Assembly (NCBI GenBank): GCA_963705285.1
Contig: OY970066.1
Coordinates: forward strand, 1,612,001 to 1,676,000
DNA: 64,000 bases
Direction: 5' to 3'
Origin: JACMLD01 sp963705285
GTDB taxonomy: Bacteria > Bacteroidota > Bacteroidia > Chitinophagales > Chitinophagaceae
Under the pieces are notes generated by a model. The model was not told the DNA's origin. It did not search any database and worked only from the letters and a program-made list of their open reading frames with translations. Made by a program: the position numbers and the translations under genes. This document shows, in pieces, positions 8,323 to 17,607 of this stretch. The stretch's first letter is position 1. Every line of letters starts with the position of its first letter.

Positions 8323-8331
8323 AACGCAACT

Positions 8332-11300
8332 ATGAACCTGCGCTACTCATCCAAAATGGCCGGGCTGTTACTGCTTATGGTAATCGGCACCACATTAGTC
8401 ACACTTGCCCAGGGTATTGTTAAGGGCCGCATTCTCTCAGCTGATGATCAAAAGGCGGTTATAGGCGCCTCGGTTGGTGTAAAGGGTACCAACCGCTTAA
8501 CCACTACAGATCAAAATGGCGATTTTTCTATAATTGCAGACGCCAATGATGTATTGGTTGTTACCAATGTTGGATTTGGGCGGCGCGAAGTAAAAGCCTC
8601 GGCCAGCCTGAACAATATTTTGCTAACCACAGATGCAAGAAGCTTGAATGAAGTGGTGGTAACAGCATTGGGTATAAAAAAAGAAAAGAAAAAACTCGGC
8701 TATGCGGTACAGGAAGTAAAAGGTGAAGATCTGGTAAAAGCGCGCGAACCAAATGCCATCAACGGGCTGGTAGGAAAAGTTGCTGGCTTGACAGTGGGTG
8801 CTTCTGCAGAATTGCTGGGTAATCCAAACGTATTGCTTAGAGGCAGCAGCATTAACTTATATGTAGTAGATGGTGTACCCATCAATTCAGATACCTGGAA
8901 TATTTCACCAGATGATGTTGAAAGCTACACCGTACTAAAAGGCGCTACCGCATCTGCCCTGTACGGTTCACGCGGCCTCAACGGCGCCATCATGATCACT
9001 ACCAAAAAAGGTTCAAAAGACAAGCGCGGCTTTTCTATTGAATACAACTCCAGCACCATGTTTGAAAAAGGGTTTAACGCCATTCCCAAAGTACAAGATT
9101 TGTACGGACCCGGCGACCATGGTAAATATTCGTTTGTAGATGGAAAAGGCGGCGGCACCAATGATGGCGACTATGATGTATGGGGCCCGAAGTTTGAAGG
9201 ACAGTTGTTACCGCAATATGATAGCCCCGTTGACCCGGTAACTGGTGTGCGCAATGGAACACCCTGGGTGGCACGCGGCAAGGATAACCTGAGCCGATTT
9301 ATTCAGACCGGTATTTTATCTACTAACAGCATCGCAGTATCGGCCAAAACTGAAAAGATGGATCTGCGTTTCTCCATCGGAAATACCTATCAGAAGGGCA
9401 TGGTGCCCAATACAAAATTGAATATTTCCAATTTTAATATTTCTGCGGGATACAATTTTACAGATAAACTGCGCCTGGAATCTTATTTTAATTACAACCG
9501 CCAGTCTACTCCCAACATACCAGATGTACAATACGGACCCAACAGTATCATCTATAATATTACTATTTGGGCAGGTGCCGACTGGAACATTGATGACATG
9601 CGCAATTACTGGCAACCTGGTAAAGAAGGCGTGCAATCAATTTATGCAGAATACCAGCGTTACCACAATCCCTATTTTATGTCTTATGAATGGCTAAGGG
9701 GTCATTATAAAACAGATATGAACGGCTATGCCAAATTAAGTTATAAAATAAATGATCATTTTGATGTGCTTGCACGTACACAGGTAACCACCTACGATTT
9801 GCTGAGAACAGAAAAGATGCCCTATTCAGCACATCCTTATGGCCGTGAAGAAGGAAAAGGCGATTACCGGGAAGACAAAAGAAGCCTTTTCGAAAACAAT
9901 ACGGATGTACTGGCAACCTACCAGCACAATAAACTTTTTGGCAATGCTATTAGCGTAAGAGCATCTGTAGGCGGCAATATCCGCTCGTTTAAATACAATT
10001 CTAGTTATATCAGCACTGATTACCTGAACGTACCAGGTTTGTACACGTTTGCCAACTCACGTAATCCGCTGAAGGCAACCAGCTACCTGGCCAATATGAT
10101 CGTAACCAGCGCTTACAGCTATGTAGATATTGGCTTCAGTAAGTTCGCCAACTTATCGGTGACCGGTCGGTACGACAAAAATTCAACACTGCCCGATGGT
10201 AACAATGTATTCTTCTACCCGTCAGCTTCATTAAGTACCGTGGTATCAGATTACCTGCGGCTTCCTGAACCCATCTCCTTCCTGAAGTTCAGGGGTTCGT
10301 TTGCTAATGTAAAAGGTGCATTAACTCAGGCTACTATCGGAGCTACTCCGCTGGCCGCTTATCCGCTCGGATATGGATCGCAGTATACTTCTTCTTACGA
10401 TGGTCCATCTTATCAGAATTCTGCTGCTTACTCCACACCGCTGGTCTACGACAACAAGGCGGGTGCTTATTTTGCAAATACGCTCAACAACGATAGCATT
10501 AAGCCTTTTAGCTCAAGGGTAATAGAAGGTGGTATGGATATCAGGTTTCTGAAAAACCGTGTTGGGGTTGATGTAACTTATTTTACGTCTAAAGACGGAC
10601 CGCGGATTTTTACCAGTCCGTTGTCGCAAACCAGTGGTTACACCGGGGCGTTGCAAAATGGTATTACTACTGTTAAAAAGGGGTGGGAAATTAGTCTAAC
10701 GGGTAACCCTGTACGCACTAAGCAGTTCAGCTGGGATGTATTGGTAAACTGGTCTAAGTACCGCGAAACCTATACACAGTTTTATGGCGGCGCCAATTCT
10801 TTGAATGCACAAACTTTTATTGGCGATAGAACAGATGAGTTGTACGGAAGTGCGTTTGTAAAAACACCCGACGGACAAATTATCAATGACGCCGGCGGAA
10901 GGCCGCTGCGCAACCCCGTAGCACAATTGCTGGGGAATACCAGTCCGGATTGGGTATGGGCGATTAACAACAGTTTCAAGTATAAAAATTTTAGTTTCAG
11001 CTTTCAGTTCGATGGCCGCGTGGGTGGCAGTATGATCAATTATATACAACAACAAACCTACCGTGGTGGACGCCATATTGCCACTGTTGAGGGCGCGATG
11101 GGCATTGCCCGGGAACAGGATTATAAAGGAGTAAAAGCCTGGGTAGGCGAAGGTGTAACAGTAAGCAACAACGTGGCTATACAATATGATGCAGATGGAA
11201 AGGTGACCAATTACAAGGATTTGCAGTACGCACCCAATACCACCAAAACGTATTTGCAGGATTATATCAGTGTGTACTACAATACCAATGAAGGCAATCT

Positions 11301-11538
11301 TATCAAAAAAACCTTTGGAAAACTGCGTGAAGTGGTTATTGGCTATACCCTCCCACAATCGCTGTTGGATAAATCATTTATTCACCAGGCTAGTATTTCA
11401 TTTGTGGGAAGAAACCTTCTTTATTTTTCAAAGTATAAAGATCTTGACCTGGACCAGTACCCAGGTACAGATGGTTCTTCGTCTTTGCAAACACCTACCA
11501 CCAAACGTTATGGTGTAAATATCAACATCACATTTTAA
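8332..11538 (+). CDS. SusC/RagA-family TonB-linked outer-membrane transporter
   Basis: This 1068-residue outer-membrane protein imports large or scarce solutes with energy from TonB. A signal peptide (about 1-27) is followed by a CarboxypepD_reg-like domain (about 28-105). The SusC signature LNEVVVTALGIKKEKKKLGYAVQEV (in part) comes next near 103, then the TonB plug (about 120-230, with VLLRGSS, YVVDGVPI and YGSRGLNGAIMITTKKG). The 22-strand barrel ends ...RYGVNINITF. The SusD partner starts 21 bp downstream. Usually SusCD pairs serve glycans. Here the downstream genes are a phosphoesterase and a PhnZ-like oxygenase, so the cargo may be a phosphonate- or phosphate-bearing compound (inference). 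Confidence 0.95.
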   Translation: MNLRYSSKMAGLLLLMVIGTTLVTLAQGIVKGRILSADDQKAVIGASVGVKGTNRLTTTDQNGDFSIIADANDVLVVTNVGFGRREVKASASLNNILLTTDARSLNEVVVTALGIKKEKKKLGYAVQEVKGEDLVKAREPNAINGLVGKVAGLTVGASAELLGNPNVLLRGSSINLYVVDGVPINSDTWNISPDDVESYTVLKGATASALYGSRGLNGAIMITTKKGSKDKRGFSIEYNSSTMFEKGFNAIPKVQDLYGPGDHGKYSFVDGKGGGTNDGDYDVWGPKFEGQLLPQYDSPVDPVTGVRNGTPWVARGKDNLSRFIQTGILSTNSIAVSAKTEKMDLRFSIGNTYQKGMVPNTKLNISNFNISAGYNFTDKLRLESYFNYNRQSTPNIPDVQYGPNSIIYNITIWAGADWNIDDMRNYWQPGKEGVQSIYAEYQRYHNPYFMSYEWLRGHYKTDMNGYAKLSYKINDHFDVLARTQVTTYDLLRTEKMPYSAHPYGREEGKGDYREDKRSLFENNTDVLATYQHNKLFGNAISVRASVGGNIRSFKYNSSYISTDYLNVPGLYTFANSRNPLKATSYLANMIVTSAYSYVDIGFSKFANLSVTGRYDKNSTLPDGNNVFFYPSASLSTVVSDYLRLPEPISFLKFRGSFANVKGALTQATIGATPLAAYPLGYGSQYTSSYDGPSYQNSAAYSTPLVYDNKAGAYFANTLNNDSIKPFSSRVIEGGMDIRFLKNRVGVDVTYFTSKDGPRIFTSPLSQTSGYTGALQNGITTVKKGWEISLTGNPVRTKQFSWDVLVNWSKYRETYTQFYGGANSLNAQTFIGDRTDELYGSAFVKTPDGQIINDAGGRPLRNPVAQLLGNTSPDWVWAINNSFKYKNFSFSFQFDGRVGGSMINYIQQQTYRGGRHIATVEGAMGIAREQDYKGVKAWVGEGVTVSNNVAIQYDADGKVTNYKDLQYAPNTTKTYLQDYISVYYNTNEGNLIKKTFGKLREVVIGYTLPQSLLDKSFIHQASISFVGRNLLYFSKYKDLDLDQYPGTDGSSSLQTPTTKRYGVNINITF

Positions 11539-11559
11539 GCAACTGTAAAAATATTCAAC

Positions 11560-13125
11560 ATGAAACTGGTAAATAAATTTATCATTGCTATTATCGCAGT
11601 ATCGGCGGTGGCAGGTGGCTGTAAGAAAAAGTTTGAAGAATTTGCAGCCAATCCAAACCTTGCAGAACAGGTAAGTCCTGAATTGGTATTGCGTGGTATT
11701 ACTTCTGATATGAACGCTGATGGCCCCTGGAGCAGCATTTCACGGTGGAACCAATTTGACGTGTGCAATTATAATTATTACGGCGATCAACGGTACGACT
11801 GGACCGGGGCCGGCCTGAATTATACCACATTAAACAATGTGGTTAAAATGGAAGAAGAGGCCAAAAGAGTAGGTGCGGCAGATATAAACCCCTACAGCGC
11901 GCTGGGTAAGTTTTTCCGTGCATTTTTCTTTTATAGGATGAGCAGCCTCACCGGCGATTTGCCGTTGAAAGATGCGTTGCAGGGTTCGGCTGTACCAACA
12001 CCTGCCTATGACTCGCAAAAAGCCATTTTCTTACAAATTTTGCAATGGCTGGAAGAGGCGAATACCAACCTTGCCAAACTGATTGCAGACGGCAATACGA
12101 ATATAGACGGAGATATTTATTTTGGCAATGATTTAAAAAAATGGCAGAAAGCAGTTAACACTTTCCGCTTGCGTGTATTGATTAGCCTTAGCAAAAAAGA
12201 AGCGGATGCAGATCTGAAATTAAAACAACAGTTTACCGATATAATTGCAGGGGCCACTACCAAATACCCCATTATGACCAGTGCCGCAGATAATCTTCAA
12301 TACACCTATAATAATATCAACAAATATCCCTCTAATCCCGACAACCTTGGTTTTGACGCCACCCGCTACAACATGTCGGCTACTTACCTGAACAAGCTGG
12401 TAGACTTGAAAGACCCGCGGGCATTTGTTACAGCAGAGCCTGCTACCAAACAGTTATCAGTAAATAAAAAAACACCGGCAGATATTACTGCTTATGTAGG
12501 TGCCAGTTCTGGCGAAGACCTCACCAATATGTCTTCCAAAATGTCTTCTGTTGATTCTGCAGAATATTCTGTACGTAGCAGAAGCCGGTATTACTCTTCC
12601 TATACCGCAGAGCCGGGAATAATTATAGGTTATACAGAAATGTGTTTCAATATTGCCGAGGCTGCCAACCGTGGTTGGATTACCGCTAATGCTGAGGATT
12701 ATTATAAAAAAGGCATCAAATCATCGCTTGTATTTTATGGTATTCCCGTAGACGCGGCGGGAACTATCACCAAAATATATAAGAATGTGAGTTATCCCAT
12801 TGGATTTGATTTTGAAAATGTCTATTACCAGCAACCCGCCGTTAAATACCAGGGAAACAATGCAGCAGGTTTAAACCAGGTGTTGTTGCAAAAATACCTG
12901 GCATTCTTTCAAAACTCTGGTTGGGAGGCTTATTTCAATTACCGCAGAACCGGCGTACCTGTATTTTTAACCGGCACAGGTACCGGCAATAGCGGCGCCA
13001 TTCCTAAAAGGTTTCAGTACCCGTCTTCTGAAAGAACAACCAACGCCGACAATTTAAAAACGGCAGTACAAAGCCAGTATGGTGGGAGCGATGATATCAA
13101 TGCGCAAATGTGGCTGATAAAATAA
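11560..13125 (+). CDS. SusD/RagB-family nutrient-binding lipoprotein
   Basis: This 521-residue outer-membrane lipoprotein acts as the lid of the SusC channel and captures substrate. The N-terminus carries a lipobox (VAGGC, lipidated Cys at about 21) followed by KKK. The remainder is the helical TPR-like SusD fold, nearest the SusD-like_2 group by the pattern PELVLRGITSDM near residue 45 and WEAYFNYRRTGVP near residue 455. It follows susC by 21 bp and is followed by a terminator, so susCD form a tight two-gene unit. Confidence 0.93.
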   Translation: MKLVNKFIIAIIAVSAVAGGCKKKFEEFAANPNLAEQVSPELVLRGITSDMNADGPWSSISRWNQFDVCNYNYYGDQRYDWTGAGLNYTTLNNVVKMEEEAKRVGAADINPYSALGKFFRAFFFYRMSSLTGDLPLKDALQGSAVPTPAYDSQKAIFLQILQWLEEANTNLAKLIADGNTNIDGDIYFGNDLKKWQKAVNTFRLRVLISLSKKEADADLKLKQQFTDIIAGATTKYPIMTSAADNLQYTYNNINKYPSNPDNLGFDATRYNMSATYLNKLVDLKDPRAFVTAEPATKQLSVNKKTPADITAYVGASSGEDLTNMSSKMSSVDSAEYSVRSRSRYYSSYTAEPGIIIGYTEMCFNIAEAANRGWITANAEDYYKKGIKSSLVFYGIPVDAAGTITKIYKNVSYPIGFDFENVYYQQPAVKYQGNNAAGLNQVLLQKYLAFFQNSGWEAYFNYRRTGVPVFLTGTGTGNSGAIPKRFQYPSSERTTNADNLKTAVQSQYGGSDDINAQMWLIK

Positions 13126-13164
13126 TAACAAAAGGGTTCAACAAGTAAACAATCATATTTTTAT

Positions 13165-13196
13165 GGCGGGACAATTTTTGTTCCGCCTTCTTTTTA
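13165..13196 (+). terminator. Intrinsic terminator after susD
   Basis: GGCGGGAC pairs with GTTCCGCC over a 7-nt loop (one G-T pair), followed by TTCTTTTT. It lies only 10 bp before the phosphodiesterase start codon, so downstream expression needs read-through or processing. Confidence 0.8.
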
Positions 13197-13206
13197 AACG
13201 ATAATC

Positions 13207-14283
13207 ATGAAGTACACATTATCTTTTTTAATTTGCCTGGTATGCATTGTATCGATACATGCGCAACGCAAAACGGAAAACATTATAATTGTTACGCTGG
13301 ATGGTATGCGCTGGCAGGAGGTATTTGGAGGAGCAGATGAAGTATTGGTTAACGATAGTATTTTTAATCACGACAGAGAAGGAATCAAAAAGAAATTTTG
13401 GGCGGCTACGGCAACAGAAAGACGACAGAAATTATTTCCATTTTTTTGGACAACCATCGCCACACAGGGGCAGTTATACGGCAACCGGGCATTCAATAAT
13501 AAGTTAGACAATGCCAATCCCTATTGGTTTTCTTACCCGGGGTATAATGAAATTTTTACTGGTTACCCGGATACTGCCATCAATTCAAATGATAAAATTT
13601 ATAACCCCAATGAAAATGTGCTGGAGTACATTAATAAACAAAAAGGATACACCGGCAAAATAGCAGCTTTTACCACCTGGGATGTGTTTCCTTTTATTCT
13701 CAACAGTAAACGAAACGGGCTGTATGTGAATGCCGATGTTGATACCCTTAACTTCAGCGTGCCTGAATTGAAGCTCATCAATGATATTCAATTTTTAACA
13801 CCCAGGCCTATTGGGGTGCGGCCGGATGTACTTACCTATTTTGCCGGACGCGAATACCTCAAAGCCTACAAACCAAAACTGCTGTATATTGCATTTGACG
13901 AAACTGATGATTTTGCCCATGGCGGATTGTATGACCAATATTTAGGCAGCGCACACGCAGAAGATGCCATGATAGGCGATTTATGGAAAACCATACAATC
14001 GATACCGCAGTACAAAGACAAAACAACGTTGATAATAACCTGCGACCATGGAAGGGGCGATAAGATAAAAGCAAATTGGAAGCACCACGGCAGCAAGATT
14101 GAAGACGCGCATGAACTGTGGCTGGCAGTAATTGGCCCGGATACATCGCCCTCCGGCGAAATAAAAACACCGGGTCAGTTGTACCAAAAGCAAATTGCCG
14201 CCACCATTGCACAATTGCTTGGGCTTAGCTTTACTGCGAATCACCCGGTAGCCGATCCCATTACAACTATCTATAAAAAATAA
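13207..14283 (+). CDS. Exported alkaline-phosphatase-superfamily phosphodiesterase/phosphohydrolase
   Basis: This 358-residue protein has a cleavable signal peptide (about 1-19, IHAQ). The core is the alkaline phosphatase superfamily fold with a full two-metal set: D32 (TLDG), D231 and H238 (DETDDFAH), D280-H281 (CDHG) and H293/H294. DETDDFAH fits the NPP-type D-x2-D-x2-G/A-H pattern. At the nucleophile position S109 (FSYPGYNEIFTG) replaces the usual threonine. The superfamily includes nucleotide pyrophosphatases, phosphonate monoester hydrolases and phosphonoacetate hydrolase. The next gene, a PhnZ-like oxygenase, starts 3 bp after its stop. It may therefore release a small phosphonate from an esterified precursor in the periplasm (inference). 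The exact substrate is unknown. Confidence 0.8.
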   Translation: MKYTLSFLICLVCIVSIHAQRKTENIIIVTLDGMRWQEVFGGADEVLVNDSIFNHDREGIKKKFWAATATERRQKLFPFFWTTIATQGQLYGNRAFNNKLDNANPYWFSYPGYNEIFTGYPDTAINSNDKIYNPNENVLEYINKQKGYTGKIAAFTTWDVFPFILNSKRNGLYVNADVDTLNFSVPELKLINDIQFLTPRPIGVRPDVLTYFAGREYLKAYKPKLLYIAFDETDDFAHGGLYDQYLGSAHAEDAMIGDLWKTIQSIPQYKDKTTLIITCDHGRGDKIKANWKHHGSKIEDAHELWLAVIGPDTSPSGEIKTPGQLYQKQIAATIAQLLGLSFTANHPVADPITTIYKK

Positions 14284-14286
14284 TGC

Positions 14287-14865
14287 ATGCAGGCTACGCA
14301 AATTGAAGCAACAGTAAATAATATTTTTGATTTGTACGATAAGCACGGCGCAGAAGAATATGCCGGCGAAAAAGTTTCACAGCTGGAACACATGGTGCAG
14401 GCAGCGCAGCTGGCTATAGAAGGCGGGTTTGATGACGAAGTGGTACTGGCCGCCTTTTTACATGATGTGGGGCACTTGTTGCCTATACATAATGCAACTG
14501 AATCAATGGATGGCTATGGTATGATGGATCATGAAAAAGTTGGCGCGGATTATTTGCGCCAACAAGGATTTTCTGAACGCATGTGTAAGCTGATTGCCTC
14601 GCACGTAAATGCAAAGCGTTACCTCACCTGGAAATATCCTGAATACTACCACCAGTTGTCAGACGCCAGTAAAAAAACGCTGGAGTACCAGGGTGGAAGA
14701 ATGGAAGAAGCAGAAGCCAAAGCCTTTGAAGCCGATCCATTGTTTGATCTCTATATAAAAATGCGCCGTTGGGATGAAGCTGCCAAAGTGGAACACCAGC
14801 CGTTACCAGATATAGGTTTGTTTAAACAAAAAGCGTTGGAGCATTTGCGGAACGCCCGTTCGTAA
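14287..14865 (+). CDS. PhnZ-like HD-domain oxygenase (phosphonate degradation)
   Basis: This 192-residue HD-domain protein matches the phosphonate-degradation HDIG family (TIGR03276), whose characterised members PhnZ and TmpB are mixed-valent di-iron oxygenases. They cleave the C-P bond of 1-hydroxy-2-aminoethylphosphonates to phosphate plus glycine or betaine. The iron-site pattern is complete: H35, H59-D60, H82, H106 and D163. PhnZ-type substrate-pocket residues are also in place: Y25 and E28 (EYAGE), H63 and K110. Length equals PhnZ. It is cytoplasmic, with no signal peptide. A PhnY-like 2-oxoglutarate hydroxylase, which would make the substrate, is not in the window. The gene is coupled to the upstream phosphodiesterase and followed by a repeat cluster. 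Confidence 0.82.
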   Translation: MQATQIEATVNNIFDLYDKHGAEEYAGEKVSQLEHMVQAAQLAIEGGFDDEVVLAAFLHDVGHLLPIHNATESMDGYGMMDHEKVGADYLRQQGFSERMCKLIASHVNAKRYLTWKYPEYYHQLSDASKKTLEYQGGRMEEAEAKAFEADPLFDLYIKMRRWDEAAKVEHQPLPDIGLFKQKALEHLRNARS

Positions 14866-14975
14866 GTTCTTTAGTTCGTTAGTTCGTAAGTTCGTGAGTT
14901 CGTTAGTTCTTAGTTCTTAGATCTTTGTTCTTTGTTCTTTGTTCTTAGTTCTTAGTTCTTAGTTCGTTTGTTTTG
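14866..14975. repeat. GTTCGTTAGTTCGTAAGTTC low-complexity repeat
   Basis: Starting at the stop codon of the PhnZ-like gene, about 110 bp consist of degenerate 8-10-bp words (AGTTCGTTAG, AGTTCGTGAG, TTCTTAGTTC, TTTGTTCTTTG). No coding potential was seen. Confidence 0.75.
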
Positions 14976-15023
14976 AGCTCGCAAATTACTTGATGATGCA
15001 GCTTTTGGTAATAGCCGCCGCAA

Positions 15024-15083
15024 AAACTTTGGAACTCCGAACTGTAGAACACCGAACTTTGGAACTCCGAACTTTGGAACTTT
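15024..15083. repeat. GAACTCCGAACTTTGG tandem words at the oxidase 3' end
   Basis: About four imperfect copies of a GGAACTCCGAACTTT-type unit abut the stop codon of the FAD oxidase. The same word family sits against the stop codon of ruvC (about 63327-63383). Confidence 0.7.
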
Positions 15084-16241
15084 CTAACCGTACAATTCCT
15101 CAATCGATTCTTCCGCAAGGCCTGCGCTGCCCGTCATGCCTTTGCCGCCAATGGCAGTTACAATATGAATGTTGGTAGCCACTTCCTTCTTAAACACATC
15201 ATGGCTTTTGCTTTGCCCGTAGAATCCATTCCATGAAGCAGCTATCTGCCATGTAGGCAAATCAAAAATGGCTTTTGCTTCTGCTATGATGATGTCATTG
15301 ATTTCCTGGTTTACCTCAAAGCCCAGTGTATCCTGTTCCTGTGCATTGGCATACTCGTGAGAATCGCCAATGATAATGCTTCCATCTGTAGCCTGTTTAA
15401 AAAGAATATGAATCCCCCATTTTTTGCATTGCGGGTTTATCTCCGCGGCTTTTAGCGCCTGGTAGGAAGGGCATTCCTGGAAACTCTCATAACGGCGTAT
15501 ACTGAGCCCCGTTAGTATAGACCCTTTAAGCTGATACCCGGGTTGCGGCACAGTTTTCATCATCTGTAATTTAGAAACCTCTATATCGCTTTCATAAAAC
15601 ACCTTCGGGTAGAGATTCCGGAAATCGCGCCCGTTGCAGACAATCACTTTATCACTGGTAAAGGCCCTGCCAAGATTGTCTTCCACAATGCATTTGCCGT
15701 TTACAAAGTCGCAAAAACTAACCAGGGTATTGGGTTGGTAGGTCAGGCCCAGTTGTTCCTGCATATATGCAATTACGCGGTGTATCATTACAGCGGGTTC
15801 AACGGTAATTTCTTCCGGGTAAAAAATACCGCCTTTGCAATAGCTTTCTTTCAGTCCCGGGTATCTGTCAATGCAATCCTGGTGCTTCAGCAGCATAGAA
15901 AGGTAACCGTCTTTGCGGTTGATATCTCGCAGTTCATTGATAAGCGTGAGTTCTGTTTCATCAGAGGCAATGTATACTGAGCCATGCTGCCTTACAGAAA
16001 TATCGAATTTGCTTTGCAGCGATTTATAGATCTCCAGGCTTCTTCTGCCGTAATGTTGCCATTTACCGCGGCTCATACCAGAGGGCACTACCTGGCCAAA
16101 ATTGCGCACAGTAGCCTCTTGCGGCTGAAAATCTTTTTCCAGCAACAGCACTTTCAGTTTTTTTTTACAGGCATGATAAGCGTGAAAACTGCCGAGGGCG
16201 CCGGCACCTACAATAATCAGGTCATAATGAGATGAACGCAT
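15084..16241 (-). CDS. FAD-dependent oxidoreductase, phosphonate-associated (TIGR03364/PbfC-like)
   Basis: This 385-residue D-amino-acid-oxidase-fold flavoenzyme has an N-terminal dinucleotide motif (DLIIVGAGALGSFHA, residues 6-20) and a C-terminal FAD contact (AIGGKGMTGSAGLAEE). The pattern fits the TIGR03364 family, which is found with phosphonate catabolic genes. One characterised branch (PbfC) oxidises N-methylated aminoethylphosphonate to phosphonoacetaldehyde. ATG at 16241 is preferred over the TTG two codons upstream because the conserved N-terminus begins MRSSHYDLIIVG. It begins 6 bp after the DUF5690 stop codon, so the two are co-transcribed. The phosphonatase (PhnX-type HAD) that would finish such a pathway is not in the window. 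Confidence 0.8.
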   Translation of the reverse strand: MRSSHYDLIIVGAGALGSFHAYHACKKKLKVLLLEKDFQPQEATVRNFGQVVPSGMSRGKWQHYGRRSLEIYKSLQSKFDISVRQHGSVYIASDETELTLINELRDINRKDGYLSMLLKHQDCIDRYPGLKESYCKGGIFYPEEITVEPAVMIHRVIAYMQEQLGLTYQPNTLVSFCDFVNGKCIVEDNLGRAFTSDKVIVCNGRDFRNLYPKVFYESDIEVSKLQMMKTVPQPGYQLKGSILTGLSIRRYESFQECPSYQALKAAEINPQCKKWGIHILFKQATDGSIIIGDSHEYANAQEQDTLGFEVNQEINDIIIAEAKAIFDLPTWQIAASWNGFYGQSKSHDVFKKEVATNIHIVTAIGGKGMTGSAGLAEESIEELYG

Positions 16242-16247
16242 AAACAA

Positions 16248-17534
16248 TCAGGCGGTGGTTGATATGATGGTTGTATATTTTCTTTTGAAGTATATCCATG
16301 AAATAATAATTGCTATAATTCCAATGATACCCAAAATAAAACTAATAATTAAAAAATAATTGAGCCAGTTTAACCGGGCATTCAGTACTTCTTTGTTTAC
16401 AATAATAAAACAGCTGCCGAGGTAGCCAACAGCATCCATAAAATAAAAGAAGAACCCAATATTGCCTTTCACCCTGAAAGCCGCAATAAAGCGGTCAAGA
16501 AAAAGGCATTGCAATGTATTGTAGCAAACATATACCCCCACCGTATTCAGCACCAGGTTAATCACCGGGTCAAATATTTGCTGCTGCAGTAACCAGGCAG
16601 ATAGCAGAATGGTAAGAAGGCCGCAGCCAATGGCAATATGGTGGGCGGCAATACTTTTAAAGTGATTTTTGAATGTTGTCAGCAATAACAAAAGCAATAA
16701 TACTATAATAGCTGCCACGGTTTCCATTTGTGCAAATATGGCCGGCTTAAAAGACGGTTTAAGCGTCCGCAATATTTCTACCGCGTAATTGTCTTTTACA
16801 TCTCTGAGAATGGTTAGCAGCAGGTTAATGATAGTGATGGCGACCAGCCCGGTAAAAAACTTTTTGAAAAGGCTGATGCGTTCTTTGCCGTTTAGTGTAA
16901 CCCTTTCTCCACGGCTGGCAGACTCTGCCGCTGAAGGGGGAGGTATCTTGGTGAGCATCCACACGGCCAGTAATAACAAGGGTATATAAAGAATGCCCGT
17001 TACAAACGGTGTATAAATTTCGGATATCTGCCAGGTTTCAATACTAACCCGCCCAAGGCTTTTTGCCACGCCTGAACTAAAGATAAAATTGGTGCTCAGT
17101 ATCAGCGCCAGCATATCTGTAAACTTTCTGCCTTCAATAAAACTGAATACCAGCCCCCAGATAAGGCCCAGCGAAAGCCCGTTGGTAAAAAGAAAAAACA
17201 CATTGTACGGTTTGGGTACCAATGCCAGTAATAACAGGCTGATATGAGCGGCCCCAATTAATGCCAGAATATAAAAAGCACGCCTGCTTTTGTTTACTTC
17301 AGAGATGAATTTTATGCCAATGATCTTTGCCGTCATATACCCAAATACCTGCGCCACTACCAAAGCGGATTTAAAGGAAATGCCAAATGCAGTTTGTCCG
17401 TCGAACGTAGTTGCGCTGAAAGGTTTTCTGAAACCATACATGCAGAAGTAAGTTGCAAAACTGGCAAATGCCGCCCAGGCAAACAATGAGTAAGGCGACC
17501 TGGCTACAAATTTTTGAACAGGAACAGTCAGCAT
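16248..17534 (-). CDS. DUF5690-family MFS-like membrane protein
   Basis: This 428-residue polytopic inner-membrane protein has about twelve hydrophobic segments. Its N-terminal block SLFAWAAFASFATYFCMYGF and the YRNK-like MYGFRKPFSATTF resemble the DUF5690 family, a Bacteroidota group distantly similar to major-facilitator organophosphate carriers. It is immediately followed by the FAD oxidase and preceded by the histidine kinase with a 73-bp gap. An uptake role for a phosphonate across the inner membrane is inference from context. ATG at 17534 is chosen; a GTG eleven codons upstream is possible. Confidence 0.75.
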   Translation of the reverse strand: MLTVPVQKFVARSPYSLFAWAAFASFATYFCMYGFRKPFSATTFDGQTAFGISFKSALVVAQVFGYMTAKIIGIKFISEVNKSRRAFYILALIGAAHISLLLLALVPKPYNVFFLFTNGLSLGLIWGLVFSFIEGRKFTDMLALILSTNFIFSSGVAKSLGRVSIETWQISEIYTPFVTGILYIPLLLLAVWMLTKIPPPSAAESASRGERVTLNGKERISLFKKFFTGLVAITIINLLLTILRDVKDNYAVEILRTLKPSFKPAIFAQMETVAAIIVLLLLLLLTTFKNHFKSIAAHHIAIGCGLLTILLSAWLLQQQIFDPVINLVLNTVGVYVCYNTLQCLFLDRFIAAFRVKGNIGFFFYFMDAVGYLGSCFIIVNKEVLNARLNWLNYFLIISFILGIIGIIAIIISWIYFKRKYTTIISTTA

Positions 17535-17607
17535 TGGTGCGAATGTATTGGTATCTGTAAAATACACAATTACTATTGCATTAAGTAATCGATAAGTTTA
17601 TCCATGA

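Noticed and set aside
10696..11358. 220-codon minus-strand frame opposite susC
   Set aside because: Shadow of susC; the plus-strand barrel sequence fully accounts for the composition.
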